From positions 1 to 19,112 of the forward strand of contig WFUI01000141.1 in the NCBI GenBank assembly GCA_015485035.1: 19,112 nucleotides of DNA, read 5' to 3'. Below, in pieces: positions 6,848 through 15,078 of the stretch. Made by a program: the position numbers and the translations under genes. Source of the DNA: Mariprofundus sp. Its GTDB lineage: Bacteria; Pseudomonadota; Zetaproteobacteria; Mariprofundales; Mariprofundaceae. The notes under the pieces are model-generated. The model was not told where the DNA came from. It made no database searches and was given only the letters and a program-made list of their open reading frames with translations. Each line of letters starts with the position of its first letter. The first letter of the stretch is position 1.

Positions 6848-9800
6848 ATGCAGGACAAACAGAAACCGGTTGATTACTATGCTGCATTCCTGTCCAGCAT
6901 TGGGCAAGCACAGCCACAAACAGAGGCGGCGAGCATGTCGCAATCTGATGCAGATTACGCCGAATTTCTTACCAGTACCGGGCAGCTAAATCCACAGGTA
7001 AGCAACCTTAACCCCGATGGCCCCGCCGCTTACTCCTTTGACGTAATGCAGCGCATGATGGGGCGTGGCGTTCAATCAGTCGGTGAGCTGATAGGCTCTG
7101 ACTCTGTCGCAGGCTGGGGTAAGGATTACGTTAGCAAACAAGATGAAGAGATTGCAGCCGGTGGCTACCGGCCTGAATATCAGGGTTCGTTTACTGAGCA
7201 AGATGTGACAGACATGCCTGGCTGGGTATGGGAAAAAGTACAGGAAAATCTAGCATCAGGCACCGTAGGTCTGGGTGGCACCGCCCTGGCATTAGCCTCT
7301 GCGCCGTTTTCAGCCCCGCTTGCTGCCGCATTCGGCGGGGCAACAATAGCTTCAACTGGGCTGATGGGAGCCGGCGAGGTCGCGCAAGAATTTGAAGACA
7401 AAGGGCTTGAAAGCAACCCGTTGCTTGAGGTTCTCGGCGGTGGAGCCATTGGGGCGCTGGAACGATTTGGCGCCGGCAAAGTTCTCTCTCCTAAAGTATT
7501 GAGTAAATTGATGGGCGATGAGCTGATGATGAAGCTCATCAAAGATGGCAAGAAAGAAGCCGCCAAAGCTTATGCAAAGGAAGTTCTGAAGCGCACTGGC
7601 TATGAGGTTGGAACAGAGGTCGCGCAGGAAGGCGTGTCGGTGGGAATGGCGGGTGCAAGCGGCGCGCAATATACGCCCGATGAACTTATCAACCGGGCGA
7701 TTGATACCGCAGTTGTCACCACACCCTATGGTGCAACGTTCGCAACGCCCAATGCCGTATCAGGCGTTAGAAAAGCAATGGCTTCAGAACAGAAGCGGGC
7801 GGAAGACTATTACATGGTTGACCCCAAAACTGGGGAAGTCAGCCAAAAAAATGAACCCACGCCACCTAATGCCGCCCCTGCTGCTGCCCCGCCATCACCG
7901 GCAGCAAATGGCGGTTATATCGACAAACAAACCGGCGAAATCATCAGCCGGCCAAACCCGAACGATTTAGGGACAGCGATGGCGCAGGCCGCCGGGGTGA
8001 ATGCGTCCATCCAGCAACCGCCCGTACAGGGTGACTTCGTTCAGCAGGATGTCACACCCAATATTGGCGAGTTTGCCCGGGCGGTGAGGGAGAGCCAGAA
8101 AGCCAAGCCGGAATCTATCAAGGAACAGCCGGCAGCAAAACCTGTAAAGGCAAGCACATCTACCGAGGGCAGAGCAAAACGAATCGAAGTCCTGAAAAAT
8201 CGTATTGCGCGTGATCAGAAAACACTGGATGCCGGCCGCTATAAAGGCCGGGATTTAACGGATGCGGAAAGTGAGCAGATAACAAAACGTATTGAGCAAG
8301 CCAGGACCGAACTGGATCAGCAAAAAGAACTCGAACCCTTTGGCGGTTTTGATGAATCACTGCAGAAATCCAAAGAGCAGTGGCGCGACACCTACATTAA
8401 GCAGCCAGAGGACGAAGGTAGGTGGGAGCGCGGCTTCCGGCAAGGTTACCTTGCCGGTGTCTATGGTAAGAGCGAATATGAGGTTGATTCTAGTGAATAT
8501 TCACCTTATTGGCAGGCTTATGAGTCAGGTTTAATTGCTGGGCGCAATGTTGAAACTGAGTCAGACGGCGATGTGTCTACTACCGCCAAAACGGCGATAG
8601 AAAAGAAGAAGCGTGAAACCGAGCAGACACTTAATGATGAACTGGATTTCATCGACAAGGAACTGTACAACTGGTTTACCCCGAAAGAAATTGCCCAGTT
8701 CCAGAAGGATGCGCCGAACAATTACGATAATAAGGAGCGGCTTGATTGGCTTGGCAAGAAACTGGTTGAAGGTCAGAAACGCGGCTGGCCGAAAGGCAAG
8801 GAAACTATATCAGAAGCGCAGAAACAGACCGAATCCGCTAAGTCTGACGCTCAGGCTATATCGAAAACCACCCCAGAACCCGACACAAGCGCACCCATTA
8901 AGTCGGAAACTAAAAAACCATTAACCCGTGAGGGCGCGAACTTCCCTGAACTCCGTAAGGAGCGACCTAACGCATTAAACTCGGTAGACGGTAGTGATGT
9001 CGAGGATAGTAGACCGTCACAAGAGCAGGATCAAGAAAGCGGCAATGAAAATAGCCAGAAAACCCTGTTCTCCAAACCCGAGTCAGACGTAGATACGGGG
9101 GTAACCGATCTATGGCAGCAACTGGCCATGGCCGAGGAAATCTTTCAGCAGCCGGCATCGCGGGCCAAGGGCTTGCGCGAGATTGCAGCTGATATCGATC
9201 CCGGGATTCAGGTCGAGCGGCTCGATGCGCCCATGCATAAGCAGGCTAATACGGTCACCGAGTGGAAGCTGACCATGCCGGACGGCAAGCCCGCCTACCT
9301 GCGCGAAAATCAGGATGCCACCATTGAGCTGAATGCCGCGCTGCTGGTGTCCGGCCAGAGCCGGGGCAGTGCGCTGTATAATGTTGCAGCTACCTACGCG
9401 CACAATAATGGCAAGGTATTCATTGGTGATCGGGATGGACTCTCTGATGAGGCCTTTTACCGCCGCACTGAAAATATGATGTCCTCTGCCCTGAAATTCG
9501 GCACCACAAAGCACCTGCGGCCACACCCGAAGCAGGGCATTGACTGGGTGCCGGGGGATGATAAAGGCAATCTTACCAGGCTAATTCAGAAACATTATGC
9601 TAATATTACAGAGTATTTTCCTGCAATTAAGGGCATAAAATATGACTTTGGAAGAAAAGCGTTTATTAATACGGAGAGCGGGCAAAGATTTACGGAAGCT
9701 GATTTCAGAGCTACCGCCGGAGTCACCCGAGGAAAAGGAACGCCGCAGGCTGGGGCGCGAACGCTTAAAAGAGCGGCTCTCACAAATACCCTGGTACAGG

Positions 9801-12800
9801 GAGCAGGCAAAGAAACGCGGCTCCAGATTCTGGGACAACTTGCACGGCAGTTGCGCACTCAGCTAGATCCCGCACTAGGCGAAATACTCTATTCAAAATC
9901 CTCACCCACCGCGAAAAGCCCCGCAAAAGCGGGGCTTTCTGTTTCTGAGGTCGAGAAAACCATCGCCCCTGTCATCCTCAAATGGGGAGACAGCGCCCCC
10001 ACTGTTGAGGTGGTGCAGTCGGTTAACGATATCCCGCCGGATATTGTCGATGCTGATGAACACCCGGATGGCTTCGAGGCCGTGTACTACGCGCCCAGCG
10101 GCAAAATTTATCTGGTTGCCGACATGCTACCGACACAGGATCGCACCCTCAAGGTGCTGGCGCATGAGGCGGTGGGGCATCACAGCTTTGAGGAAATGAT
10201 GGGCGATGATCTGGATACGGTTCTGGAGCGTGTTCAGTGGTTGAAGCGGGACGATAAAAAGATCGCCGATATCGCCAAAGAGGTCAGACGGCGCTATTCA
10301 AGGAAGGAGCCTGAAACAGGCCGGATGGCCTTCACCCTGAGCCGGTCAGAGGAAGCCCGTGAGATCGTCGCCGTGATGGCCGAGCGGGGAATCAGGCATC
10401 CGTTGCTGGCGAAGGTGGTTGCGGCTATCAGGAAGTTCCTGCGTGAGAAGCTTGGAATCAGTCTCAAATGGACCGCTACGGAACTGGAAGCGCTGGTGGT
10501 GCAGGCCGGCAAGCGGCTGGAGAAGCGCAGCCAGGGCAAAAAGAAGTCCGATAAAAATTCACTCTATAACCAGTCAAAAATGTTTTCCCGCAGCAGCGAT
10601 ACGACAGCGGCTTATGAGCGCAGAATTGATGAACTCTTTGCTGGTGAAAAAGCCTCACCAGCCGGGGTCAAAGTTCTGGATAAGTCCGATGTGCTGACGT
10701 TAATAGGTTATGGCGACAAACCCGTGCATGTCGCGGAAGGCAAGATAAAGGCCGGGCAGTTCAATCACGGTCTGACCGCCGAGCACTGGAAGAAAATACC
10801 GCAGTGGCTGGAGAACCCGGTCGCCGTATTTGAGTCCGATACGGTGGCGGGGAGATTGGTGTTTATTGCGCCTGAGACAGTGCGCGACAAGCCGGTGATG
10901 ATGATTGTCGAACCAGATGCAGATATGGGTCGAACCGAGGTGCACCTGCTGGTTAATGCCTATGACAGGGGAACAAAAATCCCGCTTCGTCGCTGGCTTG
11001 ATGATGGCTTGTTGCGCTATCTGGACACAAAGAAAAGCCCCGCATTTGGTACGACTACCGGGCTACAATTGCCCGGAGTGGTTCACCAGCCGCGAGGCTC
11101 TAACCAAAAGATATACACAAACCGCGATCTTGTCAAACTGAGAAAGAACGAAGATTCGGCGCGCCCCAATGCGTTATTTTCCCGACCGGAAAAGGAAATC
11201 CGGGACAATATCGAAAAGGCGGTATTAAGCGTATCCGAAGAGGACACGAAATCGTGGCTTAAACAAAAAGCCGATGAGACATGGAGTAAAACAGGCCGAA
11301 AAACTATCGACCATACCCGCCCGGGCTGGCTCAAGGGGCTGACCCTGTTGCACCTGGTGGATATCGGTAGCGATGTGTTGCCGCAGATCAAACAGTATTA
11401 CCAGACCTTCAAGGATATGGAAGCAGACCGCAGCCAGATACTGGCGGACATGTCTGAAAAAATCATCACCCCATGGGAAAAATGGGCGCGTAAAAACGAA
11501 GCGGAAAACCTGAAGCTGGCGAACCTGATGAACGATGCCACGATTGCCGGCGTCGATCCCGCCGAAGCCTATCAGGAGCTGGTGTCAAACAGCGAGTATG
11601 CCGAGAAGCGTAAGATGCTTGAGCAAAAAGCACGCGACATGCCCGGCGAGGCCTATAAGTACATTAATCAGATCAGCGAGATGAAAACGCTCAGGCAACA
11701 GGAGAGCAATCGCAAGAAGGCTTACCCAGAATTGCGCCGCCGTTGGGAAGCCATGCCGCAGGAAGCGAAAGATATTTATGTTGCCGTGCGCGATTACTAT
11801 GCCCAGCAACTCAATGAAACTGAAAAGGCTCTGAAAGCGCGTATTGATCGGGCGGATGTGTCACAGACCGAAAAACGCGCCATGAAAGATGAAATTCGAT
11901 TGCGCTTTGAAGGCATGCGGGTGCAGGCGCCCTATTTTAATTTGTTCCGCGCCGGGGATTACTGGGCCAGCATTACCCGAAAAGGCGATTGGAAGAAACA
12001 ATATCAAATCCGCAAAAACGGGGATGAGTGGGGCGTATTCAGAGGCCGGGGGCGCACCCCGGTCGCCAGCTTTAAAGACAAGGCCAACGCCGTGGCCTAT
12101 GCACAGGAACAGGTGCAGGAAACCGAATTCTATATGTTTGAGGATCCCTATCAGCAGGAAGTCTTTGCCGCACAAAAACGCAAGCAGGGTTATAGCGTAA
12201 AAACAGGGAAAAAGCTGGAAAACATCAAGACCGCGCAGGTCGCCAGTCAGGGATTTGTCAGTGATGTGATCGGTATTCTGGACAAGGTGCCGGGCGGACA
12301 GTCTGAGCAGATTAAAGATGCGGTTTACCAGCTTTATTTAACCACCTTGCCCGATGCCTCGATGCGTAAGCGTTCGATTCACCGCAAGAAAACCCTGGGC
12401 TACAGCAACGATGTCCTGCGCGGCTTTACCTACAATGGCTTTCACGGCGCGTATCAGCTCGCCAAGCTCAAGTATGCGGACATCATGGAAGAACAGATCA
12501 GCAATATGGCAGAGACGGTGCAAAACTATGACACCGCTGACACAAAAACGGATCTGGAAGCGAGAAAGGCAGCAGACATACTGAGCTCACTTAAAAAACG
12601 CCATGAGTGGATCATGAATCCACAGAGCAGTGGCTGGGCAAACTGGATCACCAATGCGGCGTTTGTCTGGTATTTGGGCTTAACCCCGGCGGCGGCCATC
12701 GTGAATCTATTTCAAACCCCTGTCATTGCCTTGCCAGTAATAGCCAGTCGCTACGGCTGGGGTAACGCCACCCGAGAGCTGATGCAGGCCGGGAGGGATT

Positions 12801-14158
12801 TTTTCAGTGGCCGGGTCAGCGTGAAGGACGGCGTATTCAGCGCATCAAAATCCAGTCGTCTGAGCGCCGATGAAAAAAAGGCCTTTCAGAAATGGTTGCT
12901 GAGCGGCATTCTGGATAAAACCCTGACTCATGATTTAGCCGGGCGCAGTGAACGCCCCAGTGAGCTATATGGCGGCAAGAAAGAAAAGGCCATGGAAATC
13001 ATCAGCTATGGTTTCCATCACACAGAACGGCTCAACCGCGAAGTGACCGCGTTGGCGGCTTACCGTTTAGCCAGAAAAAAAGGCCTTTCTCACGAAGCGG
13101 CCATCGAGGAAGGGGCGCGGGTGGTGAATAAGGCGCATTACGATTATTCAACCGGTAATAAAGCCCCTTTCATGCAGAATGATGCCGCCAAGGTGTTGCT
13201 GATTTTCCGCCAGTACAGTTTGAATACCACCTACCTGCTGGTGCGAAATGTTCATCAAATGGCAAAAGGCGAAAGCAAGGAGGTGCGGGCGGAGGCGCGA
13301 AAGCAGTTGACCGGGATTTTAGCCATGCAGTCGCTGGCGGCGGGGATGTATGGCCTGCCGCTTTGGTGGCTGGTCGCATCCATCCTCGAAGCCTTCTTTG
13401 ATGATGAAGACGATCCCTGGGATGCCGAGGTTGAGCTGCGTAACTGGTTCGCCGACATAGCGGGCGACAAGGTTGCTGAAGCTATCACCATGGGGCCGTT
13501 GCAGGCGGGTTCCGGGCTGGGGACTCAGGGGCGGTTAAGCATGAATGATCTCTGGCTTCGCCCCCCATACCGCGATCTGGAAATGCAGCGTTCAGTTGAA
13601 TACTGGATGTTGCAGGGCATCGGCCCCTTCGGCAGCATCCTGACCAGCGCGGCTCGTGGTAAGGATTTAATGGCAGAGGGGAAAATATGGCGTGGCATCG
13701 AGGCCATGACGCCCAAGGCCATCAAAGATGGCATGAAAGCAATCCGCTATGCTGATGAAGGGGTGAAAAACTTGCGCGGCGACCCGGTTGTGGAAGAACT
13801 CAATGCCTGGGAAATCGCTATGCAGGCCATAGGTTTCTCTTCCGCAAGGGTCGATAAACAATACGATGTCAACTCAGCCATCAAGGGTTATGAAAGCCGT
13901 ATAGGTAAACGCAGGCAGCAGTTAATAACAAAAGCTGCAACCGCCTTGAGGGTGGGGGACGTTCAAACGTACAAAGAAGATGTGCTGCCGGATATTATTA
14001 AATTTAACAACAAAAACCCGCGCAACAACATAGACATGAATGCCATTCGGCGTTCAGTAAAAACCCGTAACCGGTATTCAAAAGAATCAATTAACGGCAT
14101 AAGCGTAAGAAAGAAAATGCGTTACCTGCGTGACAGAGTGAGGTTCGGGGATGATTGA
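6848..14158 (+). CDS. giant polyvalent ejection protein with zincin, MuF_C-like and LPD-like modules
   Basis: 2436 residues, ATG at 6848 after AGGA at 6837-6840. It occupies the T7 gp16 place (ejected internal core protein), but T7 gp16 is about 1300 residues. Visible layout: twin 'DY-x-x-FL-x-S-x-GQ-x-x-PQ' repeats at about 9-24 and 36-50; an Ala/Gly-rich hydrophobic segment at about 135-190; Pro/Ala linkers; a coiled coil at about 440-500; a ribosome-modulation-factor-like motif at about 525-568. An LPD-type region with ATYAHNNGKVFIGDRDGLS lies at about 750-920. The zincin-like metallopeptidase has H1106-E-A-V-G-H1110. A MuF C-terminal-like domain spans about 1280-1410 (HGLTAEHWKKIPQWLENP). 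A long helical C-terminal part of LPD38 type includes hydrophobic stretches at about 1930-1970 and 2153-2185. This mix defines polyvalent proteins, thought to enter the cell with phage DNA and act early against host defences or regulators. The reading frame is uninterrupted. Zinc binding and peptidase activity are inferred from the motif. Confidence 0.8.
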   Translation: MQDKQKPVDYYAAFLSSIGQAQPQTEAASMSQSDADYAEFLTSTGQLNPQVSNLNPDGPAAYSFDVMQRMMGRGVQSVGELIGSDSVAGWGKDYVSKQDEEIAAGGYRPEYQGSFTEQDVTDMPGWVWEKVQENLASGTVGLGGTALALASAPFSAPLAAAFGGATIASTGLMGAGEVAQEFEDKGLESNPLLEVLGGGAIGALERFGAGKVLSPKVLSKLMGDELMMKLIKDGKKEAAKAYAKEVLKRTGYEVGTEVAQEGVSVGMAGASGAQYTPDELINRAIDTAVVTTPYGATFATPNAVSGVRKAMASEQKRAEDYYMVDPKTGEVSQKNEPTPPNAAPAAAPPSPAANGGYIDKQTGEIISRPNPNDLGTAMAQAAGVNASIQQPPVQGDFVQQDVTPNIGEFARAVRESQKAKPESIKEQPAAKPVKASTSTEGRAKRIEVLKNRIARDQKTLDAGRYKGRDLTDAESEQITKRIEQARTELDQQKELEPFGGFDESLQKSKEQWRDTYIKQPEDEGRWERGFRQGYLAGVYGKSEYEVDSSEYSPYWQAYESGLIAGRNVETESDGDVSTTAKTAIEKKKRETEQTLNDELDFIDKELYNWFTPKEIAQFQKDAPNNYDNKERLDWLGKKLVEGQKRGWPKGKETISEAQKQTESAKSDAQAISKTTPEPDTSAPIKSETKKPLTREGANFPELRKERPNALNSVDGSDVEDSRPSQEQDQESGNENSQKTLFSKPESDVDTGVTDLWQQLAMAEEIFQQPASRAKGLREIAADIDPGIQVERLDAPMHKQANTVTEWKLTMPDGKPAYLRENQDATIELNAALLVSGQSRGSALYNVAATYAHNNGKVFIGDRDGLSDEAFYRRTENMMSSALKFGTTKHLRPHPKQGIDWVPGDDKGNLTRLIQKHYANITEYFPAIKGIKYDFGRKAFINTESGQRFTEADFRATAGVTRGKGTPQAGARTLKRAALTNTLVQGAGKETRLQILGQLARQLRTQLDPALGEILYSKSSPTAKSPAKAGLSVSEVEKTIAPVILKWGDSAPTVEVVQSVNDIPPDIVDADEHPDGFEAVYYAPSGKIYLVADMLPTQDRTLKVLAHEAVGHHSFEEMMGDDLDTVLERVQWLKRDDKKIADIAKEVRRRYSRKEPETGRMAFTLSRSEEAREIVAVMAERGIRHPLLAKVVAAIRKFLREKLGISLKWTATELEALVVQAGKRLEKRSQGKKKSDKNSLYNQSKMFSRSSDTTAAYERRIDELFAGEKASPAGVKVLDKSDVLTLIGYGDKPVHVAEGKIKAGQFNHGLTAEHWKKIPQWLENPVAVFESDTVAGRLVFIAPETVRDKPVMMIVEPDADMGRTEVHLLVNAYDRGTKIPLRRWLDDGLLRYLDTKKSPAFGTTTGLQLPGVVHQPRGSNQKIYTNRDLVKLRKNEDSARPNALFSRPEKEIRDNIEKAVLSVSEEDTKSWLKQKADETWSKTGRKTIDHTRPGWLKGLTLLHLVDIGSDVLPQIKQYYQTFKDMEADRSQILADMSEKIITPWEKWARKNEAENLKLANLMNDATIAGVDPAEAYQELVSNSEYAEKRKMLEQKARDMPGEAYKYINQISEMKTLRQQESNRKKAYPELRRRWEAMPQEAKDIYVAVRDYYAQQLNETEKALKARIDRADVSQTEKRAMKDEIRLRFEGMRVQAPYFNLFRAGDYWASITRKGDWKKQYQIRKNGDEWGVFRGRGRTPVASFKDKANAVAYAQEQVQETEFYMFEDPYQQEVFAAQKRKQGYSVKTGKKLENIKTAQVASQGFVSDVIGILDKVPGGQSEQIKDAVYQLYLTTLPDASMRKRSIHRKKTLGYSNDVLRGFTYNGFHGAYQLAKLKYADIMEEQISNMAETVQNYDTADTKTDLEARKAADILSSLKKRHEWIMNPQSSGWANWITNAAFVWYLGLTPAAAIVNLFQTPVIALPVIASRYGWGNATRELMQAGRDFFSGRVSVKDGVFSASKSSRLSADEKKAFQKWLLSGILDKTLTHDLAGRSERPSELYGGKKEKAMEIISYGFHHTERLNREVTALAAYRLARKKGLSHEAAIEEGARVVNKAHYDYSTGNKAPFMQNDAAKVLLIFRQYSLNTTYLLVRNVHQMAKGESKEVRAEARKQLTGILAMQSLAAGMYGLPLWWLVASILEAFFDDEDDPWDAEVELRNWFADIAGDKVAEAITMGPLQAGSGLGTQGRLSMNDLWLRPPYRDLEMQRSVEYWMLQGIGPFGSILTSAARGKDLMAEGKIWRGIEAMTPKAIKDGMKAIRYADEGVKNLRGDPVVEELNAWEIAMQAIGFSSARVDKQYDVNSAIKGYESRIGKRRQQLITKAATALRVGDVQTYKEDVLPDIIKFNNKNPRNNIDMNAIRRSVKTRNRYSKESINGISVRKKMRYLRDRVRFGDD
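9915..9938. terminator. intragenic terminator-like hairpin inside the polyvalent gene
   Basis: A perfect 10-bp inverted repeat (AAAGCCCCGC / GCGGGGCTTT) with an AAAA loop, followed on the + strand by CTGTTTCTG and on the minus strand by TCGCGG. It has the form of a rho-independent terminator but only a broken T-tract, and it is translated as part of the linker SPTAKSPAKAGLSVSE. It lies between two domains, just after the linker motif at residues 1014-1018. It may attenuate transcription when ribosomes lag, or be a relic of the gene fusion that joined the modules. Confidence 0.5.
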
Positions 14159-14183
14159 TCCGACTGATATTTAATTACCAATT

Positions 14184-14206
14184 AACCCGCATCAAGCGGG
14201 TTTTTT
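14184..14206 (+). terminator. rho-independent terminator after the polyvalent gene
   Basis: Stem AACCCGC (14184-14190) pairs with GCGGGTT (14196-14202) around a 5-base ATCAA loop, followed by a run of six T (14201-14206). It sits 25 bases after the stop of the 2436-residue protein and 17 bases before the tail-fibre ATG. There is no space for a promoter between them, so the downstream genes need read-through or a promoter inside the preceding gene. Confidence 0.85.
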
Positions 14207-14223
14207 ATTTTGGAGTATAGATA

Positions 14224-15078
14224 ATGGCACAACCCACACCCTACAGCCCGACAACGGATTTCAGTCAGGAAGAAAGCAACGCAGTATCCGGGCGCAGCAC
14301 GGTTCGAACACCCGCTATCGATACCGAGTTCGGTAATATCGCGCAGACGCTTTCCGAGGTTCTGACTAACCTGGCCATCTTGCAGCGTGATGATACGTTG
14401 CTGATGAACGGGATCTTAAAAGGACATGAGTTTTCGGGTGATGCGATATCCTATCTGTCATCCATGCTTTCCGCCAGCACAAGCGCTGTTTTTGTCTGGC
14501 GCGGAGACTGGTCGGCATCGGGGACAGATTATCAGCAATTGAACCTTGTTCATTACGGGGGTAGCGTTTATATCGGCCTTACCAATCACACGTCTGGCGC
14601 TACAGCACCAGATGCTGATCCTGTTAACTGGGATTTATTTGCATCCAAAGGCGCTGATTCCGGCTTGCCATCGCGCGTAGGTAATGCAAACAAGTTCTTG
14701 ATGACCGATGGTTCAACTGATGTATGGTCATTTTTAACCAATGATAACGTGAGCGGCATCACCACTGATGCCTCAGCATCCGGCGTGATTACCGTTGATT
14801 TTAGTTCGCAGTTCCAGCACACCCTGGCATTAACAGAAAATATCACAAGCTGGGTAACTACGAACCGCGCCGCAGGCAAGGCGGTTGATATCCGCATTGT
14901 CGCGGATGCCAGCGGTCCTTACACATTCCCATCAAGCGGCGCAGGGTTTGGCGCGGACTGGAAATGGATAAATGGGATTCCCGCTCAGGTAGAAGCAGAT
15001 AAAACGGCCATCTTGAGTTTGCGATGCTACGGAACGAATGAAAGCGATATCGTCGCTTCATTAGGTGCAGAGCTATGA
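14224..15078 (+). CDS. tail fibre protein with virion-anchoring N-terminus and carbohydrate-binding-like module
   Basis: 284 residues, ATG at 14224 with GGAG at 14212-14215. Residues 1-75 (YSPTTDFSQEESN, SGRSTVRTPAIDTEFGNI) resemble the short anchoring segment that begins many podovirus tail fibres, ending in a helical LAILQRDDTLLMN stretch. Residues about 88-143 form a W..GDW..G..Y....LV.Y.G..Y.gl...-type module, a small beta fold related to the chitin-binding-like repeats of phage tail fibres. Residues about 180-284 are a beta-rich terminal domain with alternating strands, as in fibre head domains. It is expected to be trimeric, at the side or tip of the tail, and probably contributes to host adsorption. 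It overlaps the next gene as ATGA at 15075-15078, suggesting coupled synthesis of the two adhesion proteins. Confidence 0.75.
   Translation: MAQPTPYSPTTDFSQEESNAVSGRSTVRTPAIDTEFGNIAQTLSEVLTNLAILQRDDTLLMNGILKGHEFSGDAISYLSSMLSASTSAVFVWRGDWSASGTDYQQLNLVHYGGSVYIGLTNHTSGATAPDADPVNWDLFASKGADSGLPSRVGNANKFLMTDGSTDVWSFLTNDNVSGITTDASASGVITVDFSSQFQHTLALTENITSWVTTNRAAGKAVDIRIVADASGPYTFPSSGAGFGADWKWINGIPAQVEADKTAILSLRCYGTNESDIVASLGAEL

Noticed and set aside
9110..9526. Long antisense frames opposite the polyvalent and gp15-position genes
   Set aside because: They have no ribosome sites or recognisable domains and mirror the codon structure of strongly supported plus-strand genes.
11036..11045. Second GCCCCGC-type terminator arm (AAAAGCCCCG)
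   Set aside because: It shares one stem arm with the hairpin at 9915 but has no complementary arm nearby; probably codon-driven (Lys-Ser-Pro-Ala).
6848..14158. Frameshifted or fused pseudogene
   Set aside because: The frame is open for 2436 codons with recognisable modules throughout and intact key motifs, so it is treated as one functional gene.
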